Assembly (NCBI GenBank): GCA_043777755.1
Contig: JAYWHK010000217.1
Coordinates: 1-22,622 of the forward strand
Source: CANHEE01 sp043777755
GTDB lineage: Bacteria; Bacteroidota; Bacteroidia; Chitinophagales; Saprospiraceae
Length of the DNA: 22,622 bases
Direction: 5' to 3'
Both the position numbers and the translations under genes were made by a program. Numbering within the stretch: position 1 is the first letter of the stretch; every line of letters begins with the position of its first letter. Shown one piece after another: positions 14,722-22,604 of this stretch. A model generated the notes under the pieces. The model was not told the DNA's origin, did not search any database, and worked only from the letters and a program-made list of their open reading frames with translations.

Positions 14722-14752
14722 CAAATATCATGGCATTTATTTGATATTGCAA
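14722..14752 (-). promoter_or_regulatory. candidate promoter of the ompA-type gene
   Basis: On the minus strand TTG, a 20-nt spacer and GATATTTG (14729 down to 14722) match the consensus with one mismatch (G for T at the first -7 base). The leader to ATG 14637 would be about 78 nt. Confidence 0.45.
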
Positions 14753-15130
14753 TTTATTTTATTTTTTTAACATTTTATTAAAGAAAATAAAATTTTTATA
14801 CTACTGAAAAACAGTCGTTTGTGTATAAATTATTATTTAAATGTGATTAATTTAAATTTTTTCTAAAAAAATGAAAAACCTATTTAATTTTTATAAAAAT
14901 ATTGATTTTGTGATAAATAGCATTGTTTATATTTTGCTTTAAAGTCAGAACGTTACTTGCTTCGGCTAAAAGGACTTTTGTAACAAGTGAAATAGAAATG
15001 CTTTTTGCGGATTTTTTTGTTTTGAAATTGGTAGAAAAGGCTATTTTAGTTATTGTTTCGCTGTTTTTTTAAGCGGTATAAAAAGAAGAGATTTTTGTAG
15101 AAAATTTCTAACTATTTAAATTATTTCTTT

Positions 15131-15138
15131 TATCTTTG
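15131..15138 (+). promoter_or_regulatory. promoter -7 box of the desaturase gene
   Basis: TATCTTTG matches TAnnTTTG and ends 28 nt before ATG 15167. The best -33 candidate at acceptable spacing is TTTC (15105-15108, 22-nt spacer), which is weak. Confidence 0.6.
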
Positions 15139-15166
15139 TAATAAATTAAATTTTTCTCAATTGATT

Positions 15167-16219
15167 ATGGAAAAAAGATTCAACGATTCGCTCCAATATA
15201 TTATGGAGAATTGGCAGCACATTGTCAAAAAATACCAAGTTCCCAACACTAAGATTGCAATATGGCAAATGATTACGTCTTTTTTACCTTTCATTGCGCT
15301 TTGGGCATTGATGTATTTTAGCCTTTCTGTGTCTTATTGGCTTACGCTTGGTTTGGCGTTGATTAATGCACTTTTTTTAGTGCGTATTTTTATTATTCAA
15401 CACGATTGTGGGCATCAATCTTTTACGAAATCTCGTAGAATGAACGATATAATAGGTTTTATTTGTAGTGGATTGAGTCTGATTCCTTATAAATATTGGG
15501 CAAAGTCACATAACTTTCATCATGGACACAACGGACGGTTAGAAGAGAATATTCGTGATATTGGAGATATGCCGATGCTTACAGTAGAGGAGTTTCGCAA
15601 GTTGCCTGCCTTGCACAAATTAGCGTACAGAGCATTTCGTGCGCCACTTATTTTATTGTTTGTAGGAGGTATTTATTATGTTTTAATACACAATCGTTTT
15701 GCATTAATCAAAGAAAAAGGTTTTGAAGTGGCAAAAAAATCATTGATTTGGAGCAATCTATTTATGATTTCTGTTTATGCAACGTGTATTTTCTTATTTG
15801 GAGCAAGTACTTTTCTAAAAATACAATTGCCGATTGTGATGCTTTTTGGTGTTATCGCATTTTTTGCTTTTTACATACAACATCAGCACGAACACGCTCA
15901 CAAACAATGGAAAGAGGAATGGAATTATGTTATGGCGGCTCTAAAAGGAAGTACTTACTGGAAGTTGCCACGTGTATTTCAATGGCTAACTGGAAATATA
16001 GGTTTGCACCATATTCATCATTTGAGTTCTTTGATTCCAAACTATAATTTGCAAAAATGCAAAGACGAAAATCCTATTTTGCAAGAACACATTACCATTG
16101 TTTCGTTTTCTGATAGCATGAAATACTTCTTTAACAAACTTTGGGACGAGCAACAGCAGCGTATGATTACGTTTGGAGAATACCGCCGTTTGTATGGCAG
16201 TACTTGGGCGAGAGCCTGA
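15167..16219 (+). CDS. membrane fatty-acid desaturase (acyl-lipid/omega-6-like)
   Basis: The protein has 350 residues from ATG 15167; an in-frame TTG at 15161 is less likely. The three histidine boxes of membrane di-iron desaturases are present: HDCGH (79-83), HNFHH (115-119) and HHIHH (281-285). Hydrophobic pairs at about 33-53/56-76 and 197-217/220-238 flank box 2. An extra His-rich loop, QHQHEHAH (238-245), follows the last membrane segment. Layout and box spacing resemble bacterial Delta12/omega-6-type acyl-lipid desaturases, which introduce double bonds into membrane phospholipid acyl chains with O2 and electrons from ferredoxin or cytochrome b5-like donors; regiospecificity cannot be told. 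The presence of this enzyme implies an aerobic host. It is monocistronic, with its own -7 box and terminator. Confidence 0.92.
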   Translation: MEKRFNDSLQYIMENWQHIVKKYQVPNTKIAIWQMITSFLPFIALWALMYFSLSVSYWLTLGLALINALFLVRIFIIQHDCGHQSFTKSRRMNDIIGFICSGLSLIPYKYWAKSHNFHHGHNGRLEENIRDIGDMPMLTVEEFRKLPALHKLAYRAFRAPLILLFVGGIYYVLIHNRFALIKEKGFEVAKKSLIWSNLFMISVYATCIFLFGASTFLKIQLPIVMLFGVIAFFAFYIQHQHEHAHKQWKEEWNYVMAALKGSTYWKLPRVFQWLTGNIGLHHIHHLSSLIPNYNLQKCKDENPILQEHITIVSFSDSMKYFFNKLWDEQQQRMITFGEYRRLYGSTWARA

Positions 16220-16246
16220 TAAAGTAGGATTATATTCGATGAAAAT

Positions 16247-16283
16247 AAAAAAGGACAAAACCACTACGATTTTGTCCTTTTTT
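16247..16283. terminator. bidirectional terminator between desaturase and cyclase genes
   Basis: AAAAAAGGACAAAA (16247-16260) pairs with TTTTGTCCTTTTTT (16270-16283) around a 9-nt loop. It gives a T tract on both strands and lies between stops at 16219 (+) and 16292 (-). Confidence 0.92.
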
Positions 16284-16291
16284 TCGTAATT

Positions 16292-19200
16292 TTACACCAT
16301 AAATTTATAAACATCTACGGGCTGCACACGTCCTTTGACTTGAATTTCCTCGAGCCATTGGGTACGAGCTTGCATCGATTCGGAAATGTCCATAACCACT
16401 TCTTTGGTCAATAGCAATTTGCAATTGTGTGTTTTAGTCAAACTTTCGATACGGGAAGCAGTATTGACAGCATCTGAAATAACAGTCGTATTTTGATGCA
16501 ATTCGTCGCCAATAATACCCAATATAATATCACCTCGATGAATACCAATGCCTACAGAAATAGTTTTTCGTTTATCAATTATGCGACGTTGGTTGTAATC
16601 GTCTATGGTTGCTTGGATTTGAAGGGCAGCATTAACGGCATCTTCGGTTCGTTGAGGGAAAACCGCCATGAAACCATCGCCCATATATTCGCAAATAATG
16701 CCTTTGTTTTGAGTAATAATTGGACTAACTTGTTTGTAATAAGCGGTGATGAAACCAAAATTATCTTGTGGCGACATTTTTTCTGAGAGCGTGGTATAGC
16801 TTCGAATGTCAGCAAATAAAATCGTCATCGAAGCATCAATTTGGTCGCCAACTTGGGTTTGCAAAATACTTTTTCGGCTCAACATTTGCAAAAAGTCATG
16901 TGGCACAAATTTACTGGCTGCAAAAGAAAAGGCTTGTTCTTTGCGCAGTTTTTGGTGTTGAGCATACAAATATGCACCCAAAGCACCTGTAAAAGCCATC
17001 GTGTAAAGCATATATGCCCACCATGTTTTATACCAAGGCGGCAACATGGTAATTTGAAGCGTTGCGCCTTCGTTATTCCAAATGCCGTCATTATTCGAGG
17101 CTTTGACATGAAAAGTATAAGTACCAGGATTTAGATTGGTGTAAGTCACTTCTCTTTTGTTGCCTACATATTGCCATGCTTGGTCAAAACCTTCCAATTG
17201 GTAAGCATATTGATTTTTGCTACTGTTCGTAAAATTAAGGGCAGCATACTCTATTGTAAAAACAGATTGTTCGGGTTGTAAAGTAATATTTTTACACAAT
17301 ATAATATTTTCCTTCAATGGACTATTGGCATCTGTAGGCAATAACGATTTGTTAAATAACTTAAAATCAGTCAAATATACATTTGGCTTTTCTTTATTAA
17401 AAATTAATTTTTTTGGTTCAAAAGTCAATATACCTTTTTCCGTTCCTAAAAAAATACGTTCATCATCATTTTTATAAATCGAATTAACGGCAAAATCACT
17501 ACTATGCAAGCTGTTTTTTTCGTCAAAAACCCGAAACTCACGGCTTGCGATATTATAGCAAACTAAGCCATTAAATGTTCCCAACCATAGATTTCCTTCC
17601 TTATCGGTAGTCAAAGAAGCTATATTTTCATCAGGTAAACCTTTGCTTCTATCCAATAATGTGATGAGTTCTTTTGTCTTCGGATTAAATTTTTTCAAAC
17701 CTTCTCTTGTTCCCAAATAAATGGTTTCGGCATCTATTTGAAGGACTTGCAAAATGACGGGACCAACATTTTTCTCCTCTAATTGAGGTATGAAAACGCC
17801 TTTTGCCTCGTCATACCAAAACAGTTTTCCAGTCCAACTACCCAACCAAATACCACTTTGTTGCTCTGTGAACGCATACGAAAGCGTTTGCTCACTATTT
17901 TGTGGCGGCATTTGGTCAAGCGGAATAGCTTTTACACTGTTCGTTTTGGTATCGTAACAAAAAATACCTGTTTTGGCAATAAACCAAAGCCTTTGTTGCG
18001 AGTCACTTATTAAGCGAGAAATTGGATTTTTTGTAGTTCCTTCGGAAAATTTTATTTCTTTTAAAATGCTTCCATTTGGACTAAATTGATATAATTTTTC
18101 CTCTAAAATACCAAAACGAGCCGAAGTTAATTCGACAATTTTGGTACATTTTTCATAAGACGTTTGATTTTTTGCTAAGAATATTTTATCAAAATTAGGC
18201 GAAAGATGCAATGTACCTTCTGTGGTATGCGCCAAAAACTCTTTTTGTTTTGTGGTCGAAACGGCATTAACTCTTAACTCGATTTCTCTGTCATTTTTAT
18301 TAAAAATTAAATTTTGAAATCCTGTATTGTCATTAAATATCTTCGTAATCCCATTTGTCCAAGGCATTACCCAAATACTTTTATCTCTAATCTGCAACAA
18401 AAAAAGCACATTATTATGTCCTACAAATTGTGTGTTATTTTCTTTTTTTTGCGTAAAATCAAGTGTTTTATTGGTTTTTTTATTCCAAAAATGCAAGCCA
18501 TTTTTTGTAGCAATCCACCAATTGTCATCAGCATCGTGTAAAATGCAAGACACATGATTGTCTTTTAATTTTATGTCACTTATTCTTTGAATAGGCAATT
18601 TATCTTTATCTAAATCGTTGAAATTCAAATATTTAAGACCATTGTTCGTGCCTATCCAAAGTTGCTTTTTAGACGCATCGTACTCAAAACAATTGATGTC
18701 GTCGGGTTGCGCAAGAGGCGTAATTTTGCCTTGTTGTGCCTCTAAAAGATGTAATCCGCCACCGTCTTTTGCGCCTACCCAAATCCGCTGTTCGGAGTCT
18801 TGCCAAAGACAAGCAACATTGTTGGAGCGCAAGCCATTTTTAGTATCAAAGATAGTTTGCACTTTCGTTTTTGGGTCAAAACGAATCAAACCCATATTGT
18901 TTGTTCCTATCCACAATTCTCCCGAAGCTAAAGGCAAAATACAAGTAACAAGGTAAGTATTTGCCAAAACGATGTTATCAAAACGGTCTAAAACACGGTC
19001 ATAATGCGACAAACGGCGTTCACTTCCAAACCAAAGTTCGCCTTGTGTATCTTCTGCCATGCAAGTTGCAATACCCGAAGGAAACGAATGAGCATCATTT
19101 GGGTTGCGAAAGTAATTTTTGAACGTATAACCATCATAAGAACTCACACCATTCGCTGTGCAAAACCAAATAAACCCATATTTGTCTTGGTGCATCAATT

Positions 19201-19327
19201 TTCCTTCGCCACCGCTACCAGGATAGGCAATGCCGCTATCCCAGCCATACTGTACAAAACTAAGTGGTTGTCCTTGAGCGGTAAAAAAGAAGAGTGCAAA
19301 TGCAAAAATTAAAAATGGGTGTCTCAT
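16292..19327 (-). CDS. two-component-propeller / Y_Y_Y / transmembrane / class III nucleotide cyclase
   Basis: The protein has 1011 residues. The signal peptide MRHPFLIFAFALFFFTAQGQ precedes a periplasmic region of many propeller repeats (GKLMHQDKYGFIWFCTANGVSSYDG, GELWFGSERRLSHYD, NLWLGTFNGLVCYN and others; to about 640), a Y_Y_Y domain (about 683-766), one membrane helix (769-791) and a cytoplasmic class III cyclase domain (about 833-1011). Catalytic residues seen: metal Asp840 (FADIRS) and Asp884 (GDGFMAVF), and transition-state Asn955 and Arg959 (NTASR). At the base-specificity positions it has Glu880 (CEYMGD) where adenylate cyclases have Lys, and Thr948 (TVIS). Glu here is the guanylate-cyclase residue. 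The propeller/Y_Y_Y sensor is usually joined to a histidine kinase in Bacteroidota; here the output is a cyclase. It lies 129 bp downstream of a TPR histidine kinase on the same strand. Confidence 0.9.
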   Translation of the reverse strand: MRHPFLIFAFALFFFTAQGQPLSFVQYGWDSGIAYPGSGGEGKLMHQDKYGFIWFCTANGVSSYDGYTFKNYFRNPNDAHSFPSGIATCMAEDTQGELWFGSERRLSHYDRVLDRFDNIVLANTYLVTCILPLASGELWIGTNNMGLIRFDPKTKVQTIFDTKNGLRSNNVACLWQDSEQRIWVGAKDGGGLHLLEAQQGKITPLAQPDDINCFEYDASKKQLWIGTNNGLKYLNFNDLDKDKLPIQRISDIKLKDNHVSCILHDADDNWWIATKNGLHFWNKKTNKTLDFTQKKENNTQFVGHNNVLFLLQIRDKSIWVMPWTNGITKIFNDNTGFQNLIFNKNDREIELRVNAVSTTKQKEFLAHTTEGTLHLSPNFDKIFLAKNQTSYEKCTKIVELTSARFGILEEKLYQFSPNGSILKEIKFSEGTTKNPISRLISDSQQRLWFIAKTGIFCYDTKTNSVKAIPLDQMPPQNSEQTLSYAFTEQQSGIWLGSWTGKLFWYDEAKGVFIPQLEEKNVGPVILQVLQIDAETIYLGTREGLKKFNPKTKELITLLDRSKGLPDENIASLTTDKEGNLWLGTFNGLVCYNIASREFRVFDEKNSLHSSDFAVNSIYKNDDERIFLGTEKGILTFEPKKLIFNKEKPNVYLTDFKLFNKSLLPTDANSPLKENIILCKNITLQPEQSVFTIEYAALNFTNSSKNQYAYQLEGFDQAWQYVGNKREVTYTNLNPGTYTFHVKASNNDGIWNNEGATLQITMLPPWYKTWWAYMLYTMAFTGALGAYLYAQHQKLRKEQAFSFAASKFVPHDFLQMLSRKSILQTQVGDQIDASMTILFADIRSYTTLSEKMSPQDNFGFITAYYKQVSPIITQNKGIICEYMGDGFMAVFPQRTEDAVNAALQIQATIDDYNQRRIIDKRKTISVGIGIHRGDIILGIIGDELHQNTTVISDAVNTASRIESLTKTHNCKLLLTKEVVMDISESMQARTQWLEEIQVKGRVQPVDVYKFMV

Positions 19328-19427
19328 TATTTTTGTGTGAATTTTCTGTATAAGCGGGCGTTCAAAATAATACTAATTAATTTAGCCCCAATACTTATTG
19401 AAAAGTAGTTTAAAAAAAAGCAAAGTG

Positions 19428-19435
19428 CAAAACTA
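19428..19435 (-). promoter_or_regulatory. candidate -7 box before the cyclase gene
   Basis: On the minus strand TAGTTTTG matches TAnnTTTG, 100 nt before ATG 19327 and in the gap after the kinase gene. No clear -33 TTG lies at the right distance. If real, the cyclase can be transcribed without the kinase. Confidence 0.35.
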
Positions 19436-19456
19436 TAAAAATTATATTGATTTTTA

Positions 19457-21892
19457 CTACATCATTATCTTTACTATAGTACCGCCAATTTCGGGACTAT
19501 CAAACAGGAGTCGGATGGGTTCGCCTTGTAGCATTGCGCCGACGAGAAAAAGCCCCATACCATTGCCTCGTTCCTGCATTGTACCTTGTTTGGAAGCGGT
19601 CACTTCACGCATGAGTTTGGAGCGTTGTTCTTCGGAAAGTCCTACGCCAAAATCTTGAATGGAAAAACCATTTTTTTCTTGATAAATCTTAATGGTTTGG
19701 TCTTGAAAGCTGTATTTTACAGCATTTGACAAAAGGTTATGCACGACGATTTGCAGTTTTTCGGCATTAATCGGCAAGGTTAGCGATTCGCTGATGGCGT
19801 TTTCGATGTGTAGATTTTTGCTTTGTATCGAAAAATTCAATTGTTGAATCACATTTTGAACGACGCTTTGCACATTCGCTGTTGCTTTTTCATTTGTTTT
19901 ATGCAACGCTAACTTTCTGACTTTCAGTAAGTTATTCAAAATGCCATTGACGGCATTGATTTGTCCTTCCAAACTATGCGAAGCCTGTGCTACGAAAGGG
20001 TCGTCTTTGTTTAGTTTTTTAAGCAATAATTTTACGCCCAAAAGCGGTTCTTTGATGTCATGCGACAAAATAGCAATCGTGTGTTCATTGAGTTCGTTTT
20101 GTTGAGCGATGATTTTATTTTTGTTATTGAGCTTATTGTAAAAAAACAAAGATGTACCCAAGCCAGCAAACAAAACTATAGACAACAAACCCAAGTAAAG
20201 ATTTTGTTTTTGTTTTGCGCTTAGTTCTAAGTTTTTCAAACTCAAGTCACGCTCTTTTCCTTTTTCCCGTTCTTCGGAGCGCACAAGTTCTCCTACTTTT
20301 TCTTGTTTTTCAGCTTGCTCATTTAGGTAAGCCAAATGCGCCAAATCCTTTTCTTTATCGCTCAACGCCAATGCTTGCTCTTTGAGTATCAAAGATTGTT
20401 GCTGTTGAATTGTCAAAGATTGTTCCTTTTTTAGTTGCTCGTCGGTTATTTTTTTCTCATATTTCAAGGCGAGTTCTTTTGTTTCATATTCATATTGCAT
20501 ATCCTTACGAGTGATTTGTTTTTTAATCTCATCGCCAAAAACGCTATCTTTGAGTGCAATATATTTTTTATAAGTATTGTAAGATTCCGCATAGTTTTTA
20601 TTTTTTTCATAAATAAAACTCAATGTTTCCAAGGCTTTTATTTTTCTACGGGGCTGATTTATTTTTATGCCAATCTCTAAGGCTTCGTTCACGAGTACCA
20701 ATGCTTTTGAGTAGCGTTCAGTTGGATTTACGCCAATTTTTTGCAAAAAAGCATCAGATTCTTCTGCGTAAAGTTGTCCTATATTGATTAAAGCGGCAGA
20801 AATACCTGCTTGATTGCCTGATTTTCTATCTGCGGCGAGTGCTTCTTGAAAACAACGGTGTGCTTCAATTTTTCGGTTTAAATCTAAATATACCGTTCCC
20901 AAATCCAACAATTGACTGTATGCTTGGTCATTTTGCCCGAGCGATTTATAGATTTCTATACTTTTCTCAATATTTAGAATTGCCTTTTCATAATTTTTCA
21001 ATTCCTTGTAGCAAAGCCCTATTTTATCGTAAATATTGGCTTTTAACCTCGTATTTCCTGTTTTAGTTGCAATTTCTAAGGCACTATTAAAATAATCCAA
21101 TGCCTTATCAAGCTCAGGTAACTTCATATAAATATTACCTAAATTGAGGTAATCAGAGGTCATTGAGTAAGTATTTCTTGCATTTTCATTAATGCGCAAC
21201 CCTTTTTGAGTATATTCAATCGCTTTGATGTAATCGCCCAATTTATAGTAAGCACTGCCCATTCCCGTAAATGCTCGTGCTTCTGCATTTTTATCTTTAA
21301 TTTCTTGCGCTATTGCAAGCGCTTTTTGGTAATAAACAATGGATTGCTTGTAATCATCTAAAAGCGTATTTAAGACATTGCCCATCGTATAATAGTTACG
21401 TCCTTTACCTTTTATATGGTCAATTTGGTCGTACAGATTTAAGGCAAGTTCAAAATATTTTTTTGCATTGACAGCATCTGATTTATTATGACAGATAGCT
21501 CCCAATAATGTATATACGCTTGCTATTTTCTTCGTACGCTTTTGTTGCTCATAAATAACAAGTGCTTTTTGTTCCAAATCAATTGCTTCGGCATACTGTC
21601 CGATAGATTCCAAATGACGTGCCTTCGTATGCAAGGCATCAGCTTTGAGTTCTGGCGCATCGTATTTTTCTAATATTGCCAATGCTTTTTCACAATAAGG
21701 AATACCTTCTTTATAATCCACTCTGATTAAATCATCGCTTAATACAATCAACATTTTAGCCTTTACGGTATCCTCTTTTTGGTACTTATTAAGCACGGAC
21801 GTAAGGCTATCTATATTGAGTTTGGATTGTGAAAAATTTTTATCTGGGTTAAAAAAAATAAAAAAGACTAAAAATAATAAATTCGTTCTCAT
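19457..21892 (-). CDS. TPR-repeat sensor histidine kinase
   Basis: The protein has 811 residues from ATG 21892 (MRTNLLFLVFFIFFNPDKNFSQ, a signal peptide). An upstream in-frame ATG at 21943 would begin inside a repeat element and spoil the signal peptide, so I reject it. About eight TPR units (about 60-400) form a periplasmic sensor. A coiled coil rich in Glu/Lys/Gln follows (about 450-560), then one membrane helix (about 565-585) and a kinase core: H-box ILSHDIKEPL with phospho-acceptor His611, N-box NLLSNAVKYS, G1 DFGVGL and G2 GNGMGLFLV. The core lacks a receiver domain, and no response regulator gene is in the window. The sensor input is unknown. The next gene on this strand is a membrane nucleotide cyclase, so a shared signalling task is likely. 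Confidence 0.9.
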   Translation of the reverse strand: MRTNLLFLVFFIFFNPDKNFSQSKLNIDSLTSVLNKYQKEDTVKAKMLIVLSDDLIRVDYKEGIPYCEKALAILEKYDAPELKADALHTKARHLESIGQYAEAIDLEQKALVIYEQQKRTKKIASVYTLLGAICHNKSDAVNAKKYFELALNLYDQIDHIKGKGRNYYTMGNVLNTLLDDYKQSIVYYQKALAIAQEIKDKNAEARAFTGMGSAYYKLGDYIKAIEYTQKGLRINENARNTYSMTSDYLNLGNIYMKLPELDKALDYFNSALEIATKTGNTRLKANIYDKIGLCYKELKNYEKAILNIEKSIEIYKSLGQNDQAYSQLLDLGTVYLDLNRKIEAHRCFQEALAADRKSGNQAGISAALINIGQLYAEESDAFLQKIGVNPTERYSKALVLVNEALEIGIKINQPRRKIKALETLSFIYEKNKNYAESYNTYKKYIALKDSVFGDEIKKQITRKDMQYEYETKELALKYEKKITDEQLKKEQSLTIQQQQSLILKEQALALSDKEKDLAHLAYLNEQAEKQEKVGELVRSEEREKGKERDLSLKNLELSAKQKQNLYLGLLSIVLFAGLGTSLFFYNKLNNKNKIIAQQNELNEHTIAILSHDIKEPLLGVKLLLKKLNKDDPFVAQASHSLEGQINAVNGILNNLLKVRKLALHKTNEKATANVQSVVQNVIQQLNFSIQSKNLHIENAISESLTLPINAEKLQIVVHNLLSNAVKYSFQDQTIKIYQEKNGFSIQDFGVGLSEEQRSKLMREVTASKQGTMQERGNGMGLFLVGAMLQGEPIRLLFDSPEIGGTIVKIMM

Positions 21893-21910
21893 AAAAAATA
21901 TTAGCGTATA

Positions 21911-22015
21911 TACACGTCGGAAAGTAGTTTTGGGATTTTGCATTTATGCAAAATATTGAACACCAAACGTTTGCAATATTTTTAATATCTAATCACCAAT
22001 ATCCGTTGTGTATAT
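21911..22015. repeat. 105-bp dispersed palindromic element, copy 2
   Basis: This block aligns without gaps to 1861-1965 (88 of 105 matches by my count; the most conserved parts are TTTATGCAAAATATTGAA, TTTGCAATAT and ACCAATATCCG followed by TGTGTATAT). The terminal inverted repeats are better preserved here (ATATACAC just left of the block at 21908 with GTGTATAT at 22008-22015). It lies 18 bp upstream of the start codon of the TPR kinase, so it would be in the leader or promoter of that gene. Confidence 0.7.
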
Positions 22016-22158
22016 TTCAACACTGCAAAAATAGTTTGAAATATCAAGATTACAGCTATTTTTAGTTTATTTTAATAAAAAATTACTTTTTTTAAAAATA
22101 AATAAAATTTAAAGTATTGATAATCAATTACTTACAAGCGTATAGTTAGAAATAACTA

Positions 22159-22189
22159 TTGCACAGATTTTTTATTAAAGCTATCTTTG
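22159..22189 (+). promoter_or_regulatory. full-consensus promoter reading into a palindromic element
   Basis: TTG (22159-22161), a 20-nt spacer and TATCTTTG (22182-22189). The start is expected near 22196. The next 240 nt contain the nested palindrome, so the product would be a highly structured RNA or the remnant of a gene cut by the element. Confidence 0.65.
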
Positions 22190-22268
22190 CAGTAGCAAAA
22201 AACCAAATGAATAGGCGGCAACCGAAAAGCTCTTTAATAGAGCAATGCTTTATTATAAAAATATTTTG

Positions 22269-22419
22269 GGTGCAGCGCACCGTAATATTTGTAGAAAAAT
22301 GGACAAAATCACGTTTTGAAGGTGCAGCGCACCGTAACATTAATTTTAAATATTGCGCAGTGCTGCACCTTCAAAACGAGGAAAATGTACTATTGCTACA
22401 AATATCTCGCAGCGCTGCC
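22269..22419. repeat. nested palindromic repeat with four GGTGCAGC-type units
   Basis: GGTGCAGCGCACCGTAA occurs near 22269 (followed by TATTTGTAG) and near 22321 (followed by CATT). Inverted relatives lie at 22351-22366 and 22396-22419. The inner pair forms a perfect 17-bp stem, CGTTTTGAAGGTGCAGC (22312-22328) with 22362-22378, extended imperfectly toward an AT-rich loop. The outer pair matches 22269-22294 with 22396-22419 imperfectly. Whole-element folding gives one two-tier hairpin. Confidence 0.7.
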
Positions 22420-22449
22420 GCTTTCATAAGAAAACCCTGTTTAATAGCG

Positions 22450-22536
22450 TAGGTGTTTTTATTTTTTCAAAAAAACATAGATGATAATTTATTATTTGTT
22501 AAATAATTTATTATTTTTGAGACAAAAAAACACCTA
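22450..22536. repeat. AT-rich inverted repeat with internal direct repeat
   Basis: TAGGTGTTTTT (22450-22460) is the exact reverse complement of AAAAACACCTA (22526-22536). Between them AATAATTTATTATTT occurs twice in tandem with small changes (about 22484-22498 and 22502-22517). Its role is unclear: it could be a terminator-like or operator-like region, or chance in AT-rich DNA. Confidence 0.4.
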
Positions 22537-22596
22537 TTTTAAAAAAAATCAACCATTTGTGACAGGAAAAGAAAATAACCTTTATTTATAAATTTG

Positions 22597-22604
22597 TATT
22601 TTTG
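22597..22604 (+). promoter_or_regulatory. candidate -7 box for a gene beyond the right edge
   Basis: TATTTTTG matches TAnnTTTG and lies 18 nt before the window end. No TTTG is seen at the usual distance upstream, so only the -7 half is supported. Confidence 0.35.

Larger units (their letters stand above)
14638..15166. other. 529-bp gene-free divergent promoter region
   Basis: This very AT-rich interval lies between the divergent ompA-type and desaturase genes. I see candidate promoters for each at its two ends, a short imperfect palindrome (ATTTAAATGTGATTAATTTAAAT region near 14834-14856) and a weak hairpin near 14950-14983 (GTTAC with GTAAC). No protein gene is convincing; a 23-codon frame at 14871 has no support. 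Confidence 0.6.

Noticed and set aside
14871..14942. 23-codon frame MKNLFNFYKNIDFVINS...
   Set aside because: It is very short, AT-rich and hydrophobic by composition, with no promoter or conserved motif.
1259..19401. Similar segments TAATTTAGCCC..TACTTA at about 1259 and 19378
   Set aside because: The shared stretch is under 20 nt with mismatches in AT-rich DNA, too little to call a repeat.
21893..21943. Extended start of the TPR kinase at 21943
   Set aside because: The extra 17 residues come from the dispersed element and would bury the signal peptide that begins at 21892.
1861..22015. The two 105-bp copies as ends of a composite transposon
   Set aside because: They are in direct orientation, only about 84% identical, and enclose housekeeping genes including hscB and a tRNA with no transposase.
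22159..22452. 97-codon + frame (or 81 codons from ATG 22207)
   Set aside because: It runs through the nested palindrome, its codons mirror the repeat, and its first ATG overlaps the promoter. I keep the promoter and repeat and do not call a protein.
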